Assembly: GCA_036258175.1 (NCBI GenBank)
Contig: DATAEE010000333.1
Span: forward strand, 1-64,000
Direction of reading: 5' to 3'
DNA: 64,000 nucleotides
From: DATAEE01 sp036258175
GTDB taxonomy: Bacteria; Acidobacteriota; Vicinamibacteria; Vicinamibacterales; 2-12-FULL-66-21
Shown here: one piece after another, positions 1 to 7,872 of the stretch
Layout of the letters: every line of letters begins with the position of its first letter
Position numbering within the stretch: the stretch's first letter is position 1
Notes under the pieces: generated by a model
What the model was told of the DNA's origin: nothing
Database searches by the model: none
What the model saw: the letters and a program-made list of their open reading frames with translations, nothing else
Position numbers and translations under genes: made by a program

Positions 1-511
1 CACGCTGGCGCTCTTCCGAGCCGCGCGCGAGCGGTCGACGCGCGTCGGCGTCGCGATCCAGGCCTACCTCTATCGCTCCGCCAAGGACGTCGACGAGCTC
101 GCCCGCCTCGGCTCCGCGATCCGCATTGTCAAGGGCGCGTACAAGGAGCCGCCGAATCTCGCCTATCCAAAGAAGGCCGACGTCGACGAGAACTACTTCA
201 GACTCGTGGTGCGGTTGCTGCAGCCGGACGCGGTCAAGGCCGGCTCGCTCGTCCACATTGGCACGCACGACGATGCGCTGATCGAGCGGCTGCGTGCGCA
301 CATCAAGGCGAACAACGTCCCACGCGACGCGTACGAGATCGCGATGCTCTACGGGATTCGCCGCCAGCTCCAGCAGCGGCTGGTCGCCGAGGGCGAGAAG
401 ATGCGCGTGCTGATCAGCTACGGAGAGTTCTGGTTCCCGTGGTACATGCGCCGGCTGGCGGAGCGGCCAGCGAACGTCATGTTCGTGTTGAAGAGCATGT
501 TCCAGGGATAG
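1..511 (+). CDS. Proline dehydrogenase, C-terminal part (5' end outside window)
   Basis: The reading frame is open from base 2 to a TAG at 509-511, so the gene begins before the window. The visible 169 residues carry the family signatures QAYLYRS and RIVKGAYKEP, the FAD/proline-binding core of the PRODH TIM barrel, and end in an arginine-rich helix (WYMRRLAERPANVMFVLKS) typical of single-domain proline dehydrogenases. The family oxidises L-proline to delta-1-pyrroline-5-carboxylate with FAD and passes electrons to the respiratory chain. No P5C dehydrogenase domain follows, so this is not a full PutA fusion. It is convergent with the nuclease gene on the other strand. Confidence 0.93.
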   Translation, partial: TLALFRAARERSTRVGVAIQAYLYRSAKDVDELARLGSAIRIVKGAYKEPPNLAYPKKADVDENYFRLVVRLLQPDAVKAGSLVHIGTHDDALIERLRAHIKANNVPRDAYEIAMLYGIRRQLQQRLVAEGEKMRVLISYGEFWFPWYMRRLAERPANVMFVLKSMFQG

Positions 512-546
512 AGGGCACAGAGGCTGCCGAGACAGACGCTCAGCGC

Positions 547-1468
547 TCAGATGTTCAGATCAACAAAGACCGCCGCGTGGTCCGACGCTTGCTCAGTCTG
601 GTTTGTCATGTCCGGGTATGTTTCCCAGGCCGTCGGCCGCGTCACGCGGCTGCCCCAGAGCCCCTTGCGAAAGACTCCGCCGCCCGCGATGGTCGGCAGC
701 AGACTGATGGACAGCAGAATGTAGTCGAATCGATTGCGCAGCCCACAGGCGTCAAACGTGCCGGGGCGGTTGCCGATGTCGAACCCCTGCAGCGAGTAGC
801 AATCGACCAGCGGGCTGATGTTGTTGAACAGGCTCGCGAGGTTTGGCGCCTGGCTGCCTGGCGTGGTCGGACCTTCGTTGAGGTCCCCAAAGACGACGAC
901 GTGCTGGCCCTGCTGGATCAGGCCGTCGACGATTTGCCGGACCCTCGTCGACGAGCATCGCGTGACCGTAGAAGTCGTTCAGGAGTTCCTTGTTGAAGCG
1001 GACCAGTGACGGGCGATCCTCCGCCTCGACGATGCCGATGATGTCAGCCCCGACGTCCTGAATGACCCTCGCGGTCAGACGGGTCCCGACTTCGTCGGTC
1101 GGCTCGGTGGCCAGCTCGACCCAGCCAATCCAGTCGCTGCGGCCGTTGGCGATAATCTCGACATTCTGGGTCACGTCCTGGGGCTCGCGATCGAACGTGC
1201 CACGGTTTTTGCGCAGCCATGCCCACCGTGGTGTCGGGGTGCTCTTGCGGCGGATGGCCCCGTGTGTGTTGACGGTGTAGATGTCCAGAGTCACCAGCAG
1301 ATCGCGGATCTTGTTCTTATCGGCAGGGCTGTATGTGGTCTTCCGAATCAACGCGTTCACCTCGCCGTAGGCATCCAGGGCGGGCTTGCCGAGGCTCCAG
1401 TCCGTGGGGTTGAAGACCTTCGGCCTGGCGAAGAGGTTTTCGACGTTGTACGAGGCGATCCGGACCAT
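547..1468 (-). pseudogene. Endonuclease/exonuclease/phosphatase (EEP) family protein, frameshifted
   Basis: The 5' frame (1468 down to about 955) encodes MVRIASYNVENLFA, the EEP N-terminus, and the EAEDR metal-binding stretch, up to YGHAMLVDE. The family then needs the DLN and SDH motifs; these lie in another frame from about 955 to the TGA at 547-549 (VVVFGDLNEG, FDYILLS, ASDHAAVFVDLNI). Joining the two frames gives a normal protein of about 307 residues. One surplus base (or two missing) near 950-960 separates them, with no homopolymer there. The start is supported by GGAGG about 6 bases upstream of the ATG. It could be a real mutation or a sequence error; as written, the product lacks its catalytic C-terminal half. 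Confidence 0.85.
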
Positions 1469-1503
1469 GCGGACCTCCGGTGTTACGAGTCGCCCGGCGT
1501 CTT

Positions 1504-2640
1504 CTAAAACGTAGATCTCGCGTAGACGTCTCCCTTCCGCCGTGTGAGCTCTACGTCGATCCGCCCCGTTCGCGGCGCGCCCTCTGGCTTCTCGACGATC
1601 AGCACGTAGTAGCCGGCGAGCGCGCCGGCGAGCTTCTTCATGGCGACCTCCGGGTGGATGTGCGTCCGCGCGTAGAAGCCTCCTGTCTCGTCGGAAACGC
1701 GCTGCAAACCGAGTTCGAGCGAGTGATAGTCCGCCTTGGTGACGTCGAGCGAGAACACCGAGGTTCTCGACGCGATCAGCGCACGCTCCGACTCGTCATA
1801 GCCGTTCTCCATGTCTACCCTCGACGTCGTCAGCTCCCCTCGAATGCCGGGGACGAACTGGCCGAAGCCGTGCCCCAGGAGCACGATCGCCTTCGACCCG
1901 GGCAGAGGCTCGAGCGCTTCGGCGATGAGACGGAGCCCCTTCTCGATGTTGTAGGTCTTTTTCCCGCGGCTTTGTGGAAGACGGCCGACGAGCGAGATCG
2001 AACCCGGCGAGGCTTGAGCGGAGGTGGGCTCCTGGATCGGCCTGGGCTCCTCCATGAGGATGCCTCTTTTCAGCACGTGCCGCAGCCGGTCTGCGTCGTT
2101 CGTGAAGTCGGTCCAGATCTTGAGATGCGAATCGAACGAGAGGATGGCCACGCGATCGTCCGGAGTCAGCCTATCCAGGAAGCTGCGCGCCTGGATGAGC
2201 ATCGTCATGAGCCCCCAGATGCGGTGTCCCTCCATGCTTTTCTGGATGAGAAAGACGATGAGCCGTCCTGGCGACGTAGAATCGACGGGTAGCGCCGGTG
2301 TGTCGATGGCGCGCTCGCCTGGCACGGTCCTGGGTTCATGCTCGCCGACCCAGCGCGCGGATTCGACTCGCGCGGTCTTGCCGTCGATCCTGACGGCGAA
2401 GTCCTCGAGCGAGAGATCGACGATCGGATTGTTGCGGTTGTCGAGGACCCGGACATCGACGATGACGCGCGAGACTTCAACCCGTTCGACGTAGCGCGGC
2501 TGTTGGGGAGTCTCCTGGACGCCGGCCGCACGCGGGCCACAGAGCGCGAGCGCGAGTGCCGCCAGCGTCAGGGCAACCGCGATGGTTACCGCTTGACGCG
2601 GTATCGAACGTACACGCAGCCGTTCTCGAACGGTGTACAT
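1504..2640 (-). CDS. Acidobacterial VWFA-related secreted protein
   Basis: About 378 residues. The ATG at 2640 gives a basic N-terminus, a hydrophobic stretch (VTIAVALTLAALALAL) and an Ala-rich cleavage region, so export is likely. Residues 50-95 form the lead-in domain of acidobacterial VWFA-related proteins (DVRVLDNRNNPIVDLSLEDF), followed by a Rossmann-like VWA fold with RVAILSFDSH and SKAIVLLGHGFGQF. The MIDAS strand reads IVFLIQKSM, where DxSxS is expected: the first metal-ligand Asp is Gln, so metal-dependent ligand binding is doubtful. The start overlaps the reductase gene upstream by 55 bases, suggesting translational coupling. Function unknown; an envelope adhesion or scaffold role is only a family-level guess. 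The open frame runs further upstream but over the reductase gene, without protein-like content. Confidence 0.82.
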   Translation of the reverse strand: MYTVRERLRVRSIPRQAVTIAVALTLAALALALCGPRAAGVQETPQQPRYVERVEVSRVIVDVRVLDNRNNPIVDLSLEDFAVRIDGKTARVESARWVGEHEPRTVPGERAIDTPALPVDSTSPGRLIVFLIQKSMEGHRIWGLMTMLIQARSFLDRLTPDDRVAILSFDSHLKIWTDFTNDADRLRHVLKRGILMEEPRPIQEPTSAQASPGSISLVGRLPQSRGKKTYNIEKGLRLIAEALEPLPGSKAIVLLGHGFGQFVPGIRGELTTSRVDMENGYDESERALIASRTSVFSLDVTKADYHSLELGLQRVSDETGGFYARTHIHPEVAMKKLAGALAGYYVLIVEKPEGAPRTGRIDVELTRRKGDVYARSTF

Positions 2641-3107
2641 TCCAAAAGCTCCAGGTCCACCTGACGCTTCATCGGAAGGAACGCCGGAATGCCCGATCCC
2701 AGCAGGATCGGATGGACGTTCAAGCCAACCTCGTCGATCACGCCTGCCTCGAAGAGTGAGTTGGCCAGCCTGCCGCCTCCCATCACGCAGATGCCTTTGC
2801 CCTTTTGCGTCTTCAACTTCTTGACGAACGCGGCGGCATCGCTCGACACGACCTCGACCCGCTCGTCCGGGCTTTCCCGCATTGTCTTCGAGAACACATA
2901 GTTCTTCACGCCCGGATACGCCGTCGTGCCGCTCTTCACGGCAACTTCGTAGGTTCGGCGCCCCATCACGACCGTATCGATAGTCTTCCAGTAGGCCGCG
3001 GTAATCGAGGCGACTTCCTTCCCCCACAGCAGCCAGTCGACCGCGTCATCCTCGCGCGCGAAGAAGCTGTCGAGGCTGGTCGCGCCGCCGAACGTCACGA
3101 GCCGCAT
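2586..3107 (-). CDS. Dihydrofolate reductase family protein (RibD C-terminal type)
   Basis: 173 residues starting MRLVTFGGATSLDSFFAR, the first strand of the RibD-C/DHFR-like fold. VVMGRRTYEVA is the NADPH-binding turn-helix and GICVMGGGRLANSLFEAGVIDEVGLNVHPILLGSG is the second nucleotide-binding Gly-rich loop followed by the family's hallmark VHPILLGSG strand. Length matches YwjB/YyaP-like stand-alone proteins. The family reduces small heterocycles with NAD(P)H, but the substrate here cannot be told. It lies 11 bases after pntB and overlaps the VWFA gene, so it is probably part of the same transcript. The longer frame upstream is only the antisense shadow of pntB. Confidence 0.88.
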   Translation of the reverse strand: MRLVTFGGATSLDSFFAREDDAVDWLLWGKEVASITAAYWKTIDTVVMGRRTYEVAVKSGTTAYPGVKNYVFSKTMRESPDERVEVVSSDAAAFVKKLKTQKGKGICVMGGGRLANSLFEAGVIDEVGLNVHPILLGSGIPAFLPMKRQVDLELLECTPFENGCVYVRYRVKR

Positions 3108-3118
3108 GTCGTGTCGCC

Positions 3119-4504
3119 TCAGTGCACCGATTCGCCGCCCGCCATCTGCTTGACCAGATCGCCCACGACCGCCTTCGCGTCCCCGAAAAGCATCAGCGTG
3201 TTGTCGGCGAAGTAGAGCTCGTTCTCGATGCCGGCGAAGCCCGGGTTCATCGAGCGCTTGATCGCCATGACCGTCTTGGCTTTGTCGGCGTCGATGATCG
3301 GCATCCCGAAAATGGGGCTCTTGTCGTCGTGCCGCGCCGCCGGGTTGACCACGTCGTTGGCGCCGACGACGAGCGCGACGTCGACCTGGGGCATGTCGGG
3401 ATTGATGTCGTCCATCTCGACGAGGCGATCGTAGGGAATCTCGGCTTCCGCGAGGAGCACGTTCATGTGGCCCGGCATCCGTCCGGCTACTGGATGGATC
3501 GCGAACTTTACATCCACGCCGCGCTTCGCGAGCTGCTCGTACAGGTCGCGAATGCGGTGCTGCGCCTGTGCGACCGCCATGCCGTAGCCCGGAATGATCA
3601 CGACCGAGTTCGCGTTCTCGAGGATCTGGGCAGCGTCCTCGGGCGTGGCGCTCTTCGCGGTCCGCTGTTCGGTGGCGGCGGCGCCCGCCTGAACCTGACC
3701 GAACGCGCCGAACAGCACGTTCGTAAACGATCGATTCATCGCGCGGCACATGATGATCGACAGGATCAGACCCGACGAGCCGTCGAGCGCGCCGGCCGTG
3801 ATCAGCAGCTTGTTCTCCATCACGAAGCCCATCGCGACCGCTGCGAGACCCGCGTACGAGTTGAGCAGCGAGATGACGGTCGGCATGTCCGCGCCGCCGA
3901 TCGGCAGGATCAACAGCACGCCGAAGGCGAGCGCCAGCGCGATGAGGATCGGGAACAGAAATGACCGCGATGGATCGACGACGAGCCAGAAGGCGATGAG
4001 GACCGCGATCCCGAACAAGCCGAAGTTGATGAAGTTCTGGTTGCGGTACGTGATCGGCCGCGTCGGCAGAACTTCCTGCAGCTTGCCGGCGGCCATAAGG
4101 CTTCCCGTGCAAGTCAAGTAACCGAGGATGATCTCGACCGCGATCGCTGCCATCCGGAACGTCGTCAGCTCGCCGGTCGGCAGCCAGAGGTAGTACTTGG
4201 CCGTTCCCACGAGTCCGGCCGCCAGGCCGCCGAAGGCGTGCGACAGCGCGGTCCGTTGCGGCACCGCCGTGAGCGGCACCCACGACAGCGGGACGCCGAC
4301 GATCGTCCCGAGCACGAACGCGATCGCGATCCCGCGATACGTGACGATCTCGTGATGGAGGAGCGTGCCGCCGACGGCGAGCGCCATCGCGACGACGCCG
4401 GCGAAGACGCCACGGCGCGCGGTCTTCGGATCGCTCATCCACTTGAGCGAAAAGATGAAGAGCGCCGTCGAAACGAGGTAGGCGAGCTCGGTGGCAGCCG
4501 ACAT
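3119..4504 (-). CDS. pntB: NAD(P) transhydrogenase subunit beta
   Basis: 461 residues, the usual PntB length. The N-terminal 270 residues are membrane helices; His89 in the segment RTALSHAFGGLAAGLVG lines up with the conserved proton-channel histidine (His91 in E. coli). The C-terminal domain III binds NADP(H): VVIIPGYGMAVAQAQ near residue 305, then KFAIHPVAGRMPGHMNVLLAEA and ALVVGANDVVNPAA. The enzyme couples hydride transfer between NAD(H) and NADP(H) to proton movement across the inner membrane. The start codon overlaps the stop of the upstream small subunit by one base. The soluble NAD(H)-binding subunit is not in the window. Confidence 0.96.
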   Translation of the reverse strand: MSAATELAYLVSTALFIFSLKWMSDPKTARRGVFAGVVAMALAVGGTLLHHEIVTYRGIAIAFVLGTIVGVPLSWVPLTAVPQRTALSHAFGGLAAGLVGTAKYYLWLPTGELTTFRMAAIAVEIILGYLTCTGSLMAAGKLQEVLPTRPITYRNQNFINFGLFGIAVLIAFWLVVDPSRSFLFPILIALALAFGVLLILPIGGADMPTVISLLNSYAGLAAVAMGFVMENKLLITAGALDGSSGLILSIIMCRAMNRSFTNVLFGAFGQVQAGAAATEQRTAKSATPEDAAQILENANSVVIIPGYGMAVAQAQHRIRDLYEQLAKRGVDVKFAIHPVAGRMPGHMNVLLAEAEIPYDRLVEMDDINPDMPQVDVALVVGANDVVNPAARHDDKSPIFGMPIIDADKAKTVMAIKRSMNPGFAGIENELYFADNTLMLFGDAKAVVGDLVKQMAGGESVH

Positions 4505-4797
4505 TACGACCCCGGCTCGCGCCGCTTGAACATCTTCAGCATCCGGTCCGTGATCAGGAACCCGCTGACGATGTTCGTCGTCGAGGCGAACACCGCGAGG
4601 AGGCCAAGCGCCGTGCTGAACGGCGTTTCCGCCTCGCCGGCGAGCAGGATGGCGCCGACGACGGCGATCGCGGAGATCGCGTTGGTAAGCGACATCAGCG
4701 GCGTGTGAAGCAGCCGCGACACACGCCGGATGACGTCGAGGCCCACGAACGTCGCCAGCATGAAGACGAAGAGCAGAGAAATGAATTCGGTCGACAT
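4504..4797 (-). CDS. pntAB: NAD(P) transhydrogenase, small membrane alpha subunit (domain II part)
   Basis: 97 residues with three hydrophobic helices (SLLFVFMLATFVGLDVI, MSLTNAISAIAVVGAILLAG, STALGLLAVFASTTNIVSGFLI) and the family's HTPLMSLTNAISAI motif. It matches the membrane-only alpha-2 subunit of three-subunit transhydrogenases. I chose the ATG at 4797 because MSTEF begins the first helix; a GTG 18 bases upstream is possible. It overlaps pntB by one base. In three-subunit systems the alpha-1 gene normally precedes this one, but here the next gene upstream is a divergent kinase, so alpha-1 must be encoded elsewhere or be missing. Confidence 0.92.
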   Translation of the reverse strand: MSTEFISLLFVFMLATFVGLDVIRRVSRLLHTPLMSLTNAISAIAVVGAILLAGEAETPFSTALGLLAVFASTTNIVSGFLITDRMLKMFKRREPGS

Positions 4798-4810
4798 GGG
4801 GACTCTTTTA

Positions 4811-4816
4811 TACACT
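4811..4816 (+). promoter_or_regulatory. Possible -10 element TACACT upstream of the PfkB kinase
   Basis: TATACACT lies in the 57-base divergent spacer between pntAB and the kinase, giving an inferred 5' leader of about 30 bases. The same hexamer occurs before the alpha-2-macroglobulin gene (8454-8459) and the PadR gene (58707-58712). No convincing -35 box is visible at any of the three. A 5-bp stem hairpin (4829-4841, loop GAG) lies between it and the ATG. Confidence 0.25.
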
Positions 4817-4854
4817 AACGACTCGCCAGGCCTGAGAGGCCCGGCGCTGCAGAT

Positions 4855-5766
4855 ATGCCATTCGACGTCGTCGGGGTCGGCGCCAATTCAATCGATTTCG
4901 TGTATCGCCTGCCGTCGTGGCCAAGGCCGGAAGCCGGCCTGTCGAAGCTGCCGGTGCGGGAGCGGAGCGAGCGCTGCGGAGGGCAGACCGCGACGGCGAC
5001 CGCCGCCTGCGCGCGCCTCGGACTGCGCGTCAAGTACACCGGCGTTGTCGGTGCGGACGTCTATGGTGCCCGCATCGTGGAGCGGCTCGATGGCCTCGGC
5101 GTCGACGTGTCGGGCGTCATCAGGCGCGAGGGTGCGATGAACGCGTCGGCGGCGATTCTGATCGATGAAGGGTCGGGCGAGCGGATCGTGCTGTGGGAGC
5201 GCAGCCGCGCGCTGGCGCTGCAGACGAGCGAGCTGCCGCATGACGCGATTGCCGCCGCCCGCGCCGTGCACGTCGACGATGTGGACGATGCGGCGGCGGT
5301 CGCGGTGGCACGGATTGCGAGGCAGGCCGGGGTGCCGGTCACGACCGATCTGGACCGGGTCACGGATCGCACACGCGAGCTCGTGTCGCTCGCGACGCAT
5401 CCGATCTTCGCCGAGCAGGTGCCGGCCGAGCTCACGGGGCAGACGGATCCCGAACGCGCGTTGCGGGCGCTGCGGCGCGACCATCCCGGGCTCCTGACGG
5501 TGACGCTCGGCGTGAAAGGGGCCGCGGCGCTCGACGGCGATCGCTTCCTCACGATCCCCGGCCATCACGTGCGCGCGGTGGACACGACCGGTGCGGGCGA
5601 CGTCTTCCGCGGCGGTTTTCTGTACGGTCTGGTCCGGGGCTGGAGCGCCGATCGGATTCTGCAATTCGCCAACGCGGCGGCGGCGGTCAGCTGCACTCGT
5701 GCCGGAGCGATCGACGGCGCGCCGACGTTGAATGATGTTCAGTTGCTGTTGGAAGGGTTTGATTAG
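4855..5766 (+). CDS. PfkB-family (ribokinase-like) carbohydrate or nucleoside kinase
   Basis: 303 residues with both PfkB signatures: the N-terminal Gly region CGGQTATATAACARLGL (residues 41-57) that binds the sugar, and DTTGAGDVFRGGF at 243-255, where Asp249 is the catalytic base and TGAG the anion hole. The family transfers the gamma-phosphate of ATP to a sugar or nucleoside hydroxyl in the cytoplasm. No transporter, regulator or catabolic enzyme sits beside it, so the substrate is unknown. It is divergent from pntAB. A REP-like hairpin lies in the spacer downstream. Confidence 0.92.
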   Translation: MPFDVVGVGANSIDFVYRLPSWPRPEAGLSKLPVRERSERCGGQTATATAACARLGLRVKYTGVVGADVYGARIVERLDGLGVDVSGVIRREGAMNASAAILIDEGSGERIVLWERSRALALQTSELPHDAIAAARAVHVDDVDDAAAVAVARIARQAGVPVTTDLDRVTDRTRELVSLATHPIFAEQVPAELTGQTDPERALRALRRDHPGLLTVTLGVKGAAALDGDRFLTIPGHHVRAVDTTGAGDVFRGGFLYGLVRGWSADRILQFANAAAAVSCTRAGAIDGAPTLNDVQLLLEGFD

Positions 5767-5791
5767 ACCAACGCCGTGCTGAATCCACCAC

Positions 5792-5811
5792 GCCCGACCT
5801 CAAGGTCGGGC
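5792..5811 (-). repeat. REP-like hairpin 1
   Basis: Palindrome with arms GCCCGACCT and AGGTCGGGC around CA. Read on the minus strand it has GTAG at its 5' foot and a CTTGAG core, the plan shared by the other hairpins in this window. It lies in the 65-base spacer between the kinase and the NTF2-like gene. Confidence 0.75.
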
Positions 5812-5831
5812 CTACGGTGCGGAGGTACTGA

Positions 5832-6275
5832 ATGCGCCTGCTGACGCTGTTGTCGGTGCTGGCTCTTGCGTCGGGCTCCACTCAAGCGCCCGGTTCGGCG
5901 AACGACGAAGCTGCCGTTCGCGACGTCGTGAAGCGGTACGTCGAAGCGCGGGAGCGCCGCGACCCGAAGGCGATCGAGGCGCTCTTCACTGAAGACGCCG
6001 ATCAGCTCACGTCATCAGGCGAGTGGCGGCGTGGGCGCGCCGAGGTCGTCAAAGGCACGATGGCGTCATCGCAGCAGACCGGCGGCACCCGGACGATCAC
6101 GATCGAAACCGTCAGGTTTCCATCGCACGGCATTGCGATCGCGGACGGGCGGTACGAGATCAGCGGGCTGGTCGGCGGCGCGACGCGGAAGATGTGGACG
6201 AGCTTCGTGATGACCGGAAGCGACGGCGGCTGGCGCATCACCGCCATCCGCAACATGCTCCCGGCGGGTATGTAG
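5832..6275 (+). CDS. Secreted NTF2-like / SgcJ-EcaC family protein
   Basis: 147 residues. MRLLTLLSVLALASGS is a signal peptide. The rest is a single NTF2-like cone fold: helix EAAVRDVVKRYVEARERRDPKAIEALFTEDADQLTSSGEW, then strands TRTITIETVRFPSHGIAIADGRYEISG and KMWTSFVMTGSDGGWRITAIRNM. The helix 1 - DxxAxxxLFxxDA pattern is typical of SnoaL/SgcJ proteins. These bind small hydrophobic ligands or act as minor enzymes; no catalytic residues can be assigned. The stop is directly followed by a REP-like hairpin shared with the convergent ferritin gene. Confidence 0.82.
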   Translation: MRLLTLLSVLALASGSTQAPGSANDEAAVRDVVKRYVEARERRDPKAIEALFTEDADQLTSSGEWRRGRAEVVKGTMASSQQTGGTRTITIETVRFPSHGIAIADGRYEISGLVGGATRKMWTSFVMTGSDGGWRITAIRNMLPAGM

Positions 6276-6296
6276 CGCAGCCCTTTAGGGCTGCGC
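6275..6296 (+). repeat. REP-like hairpin 2 between convergent genes
   Basis: GCGCAGCCCT, TT, AGGGCTGCGC, with GTAG just 5' of the stem (the TAG is the stop codon of the NTF2-like gene). It fills the 23-base gap between the two convergent genes and could act as a bidirectional terminator, though no T-tract follows. Confidence 0.8.
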
Positions 6297-6298
6297 GG

Positions 6299-6820
6299 TT
6301 ACGTCGCCGCCGTCGGCGACGCGGCTGCGGCAGAGACCCGCTCGCCCAGCTCGCGATCGAGATCGATCAATGCCGCCGGATCGTCACCGATCAGTTTGAA
6401 TTTCGCGACGATCTCGCGGGCGGTCTTTTCTTCTTCGACCTGTTCGGTCAGGAACCACTGCAGCTCGGCGACGGCGGCGAAGGCCTTCTCGCGGAACGCG
6501 AGCTCGTAGAGCGAGTCGAGCTCGCGGCTGACCTCCTGCTCCTGCTCGAGCCCCTTCACGAAGACATCGGCCAGCGATGCGTAGGTTCCGCGCGGCTGGT
6601 CGATCGCCTTGAGCTGAACGACCCCGCCGCGCGCCAGCACGAAGTCGAACAGCTTCATCGCGTGCGTGTACTCTTCCTGGCTCTGCAGCCGCAGCCAGCG
6701 CGCCGCGCCGACGAAGCTCTGTACCTCGCACCAGGCCGACATCCCGAGGTAGGAATACGACGCGCCCAGCTCGGAGTTGATCTGGCCGTTGATCGCATCA
6801 ATGACGTTCTTGTTGGCCAC
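6299..6820 (-). CDS. ftnA: Non-haem ferritin
   Basis: 173 residues from a GTG start. The start was chosen because it puts the ferroxidase residues at the E. coli FtnA numbers: Glu17 (QINSELGASY), Glu50 and His53 (QEEYTHAM), followed by further helix 3/4 carboxylates (LEQEQEVSREL, EQVEEEKTARE). The fold is a four-helix bundle that assembles into a 24-subunit iron-storage shell and oxidises Fe(II) to a mineral core in the cytoplasm. AAGG-like bases precede the GTG. The gene is divergent from the ykgJ-like gene across a 54-base spacer made of ATCCGTG-type repeats. Confidence 0.93.
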   Translation of the reverse strand: MANKNVIDAINGQINSELGASYSYLGMSAWCEVQSFVGAARWLRLQSQEEYTHAMKLFDFVLARGGVVQLKAIDQPRGTYASLADVFVKGLEQEQEVSRELDSLYELAFREKAFAAVAELQWFLTEQVEEEKTAREIVAKFKLIGDDPAALIDLDRELGERVSAAAASPTAAT

Positions 6821-6830
6821 GCCTCGCCTT

Positions 6831-6889
6831 ATCCTTTCCGTGTCATCCGCGTAATCCGTTGTTAATCTTGATCCGTGAAATCCGCTGCG
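6831..6889 (+). repeat. Degenerate tandem array, unit about ATCCGYGWA
   Basis: Five or six irregular copies (TTCCGTGTC, ATCCGCGTA, ATCCGTTG, ATCCGTGAA, ATCCGCTG) fill the ferritin/ykgJ spacer and run into the ykgJ-like coding region; the GTG start codon of that gene is inside a unit. Confidence 0.7.
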
Positions 6890-7792
6890 ACGTTCAGCCT
6901 GAGCATACACGCGGACTATCGGTGCCGTCACGCGGGCGCCTGCTGCACCGCCGGCTGGCAGATCCCGGTCGAGCTGCATCGTCAACCGCCCATCGGCACG
7001 GCCACGCTGTCCACCGACGGAGGCTGCCGGTTCTTCGATACAGACGGCCACCGCCTGTGCGCACTGCAGCGCGACCACGGTCATGGCGCGCTCCCGATGG
7101 CCTGCCAGCAGTTCCCTCGCCGCCCGCTCCTCGATGACCGCGGCACGCATATCGGGTTGTCGCATTTCTGCCCGACCGCCGCCTCGATGCTGTTTCGCGA
7201 CGACGTGCCGCTTGAAATCGTGAGCAACCCTCCCGCCTTCCCGGCCGATGGCGAGTACGAAGGGATGGATGCACGCGGCGCGTTGCCGCCGCTGCTCGCG
7301 CCCGACGTCCTGATGGATCTCGACAGCTATTCGGCCTGGGAGCGTGAAGCCATTTCACTCTTCGCACGGGAGGATTGGACCGCCGAGCATGCCCTCGGGG
7401 CGCTGACGTCCACCACCGCGGCGGTGTCGAAATGGCGTCCGGGCAGCGAATCGCTGCCCGATGTCATCCGTCATGCCTTCGATCGGCATCGTTCGGCGCC
7501 AGGACCGCCGCGCGCTGACATCCACCTGAGGCGCCCGCTGCGTCACTACGCGGCCGCCAAGGTGTTCGCGAGTTGGACGGCGTATCAATCCGATCGGCTG
7601 AGCGAGGTTGTCGCCTCTGCGCGAAGGGCGCTCAGGGTACTCACGGCAGAAGCCAAACGGATCTGTAAAGAGTCCGGACGGCCTCTGGACGAGTCAGTGC
7701 TGTACGAAGCCTCACAGGCGGCGGACTACCGGATTCTGCATCGCGTCATGGAAGATCGACCGATCGACTCAAGTAATCGGGACATCGGGTGA
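6875..7792 (+). CDS. YkgJ-family cysteine-cluster (Zn/Fe-chelating) protein
   Basis: 305 residues. The N-terminal third has the YkgJ/Fli-B pattern: CRHAGACC, a Cys about 25 residues later (GGCRFF), then CALQR, and ACQQFPRRPL, the cluster predicted to bind a Zn ion or an Fe-S centre. The middle and C-terminal helices (DVLMDLDSYSAWEREAISLF, VASARRALRVL) match the longer lysine-N-methylase-like members of this family. Role unknown. The GTG start lies within a repeat array and the last residues (IDSSNRDIG) and stop are encoded by the next octamer array, so both ends have been shaped by repeats. Confidence 0.8.
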   Translation: MKSAATFSLSIHADYRCRHAGACCTAGWQIPVELHRQPPIGTATLSTDGGCRFFDTDGHRLCALQRDHGHGALPMACQQFPRRPLLDDRGTHIGLSHFCPTAASMLFRDDVPLEIVSNPPAFPADGEYEGMDARGALPPLLAPDVLMDLDSYSAWEREAISLFAREDWTAEHALGALTSTTAAVSKWRPGSESLPDVIRHAFDRHRSAPGPPRADIHLRRPLRHYAAAKVFASWTAYQSDRLSEVVASARRALRVLTAEAKRICKESGRPLDESVLYEASQAADYRILHRVMEDRPIDSSNRDIG

Positions 7793-7872
7793 TCGGCGGA
7801 TCGCACTATGGGAAGGCTTATCGGGTTATCGGGCTATCGGGCCATCGGACTTCGTGCTATCGCGCTATCGAC
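7774..7872 (+). repeat. Octamer tandem array NNATCGGG
   Basis: About a dozen units in 8-base register (TAATCGGG, ACATCGGG, TTATCGGG, CTATCGGG, CCATCGGA, CTATCGCG and others). It supplies the last codons and stop of the ykgJ-like gene and the C-terminal codons and stop of the four-helix-bundle gene on the other strand. Confidence 0.8.

Noticed and set aside
1504..3027. Longer start for the VWFA gene at 3027
   Set aside because: The first 129 residues overlap the reductase gene and are low-complexity Arg/Gly; a signal peptide appears only at 2640.
2586..4442. 618-residue open frame covering pntB in antisense
   Set aside because: Only its last 173 codons (from 3107) look like protein; the rest is an Arg-rich shadow of pntB on another frame.
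6275..6296. Classical rho-independent terminator
   Set aside because: Strong hairpin but no T-tract on either side, and the sequence matches the REP-like family; kept as repeat with a terminator note.
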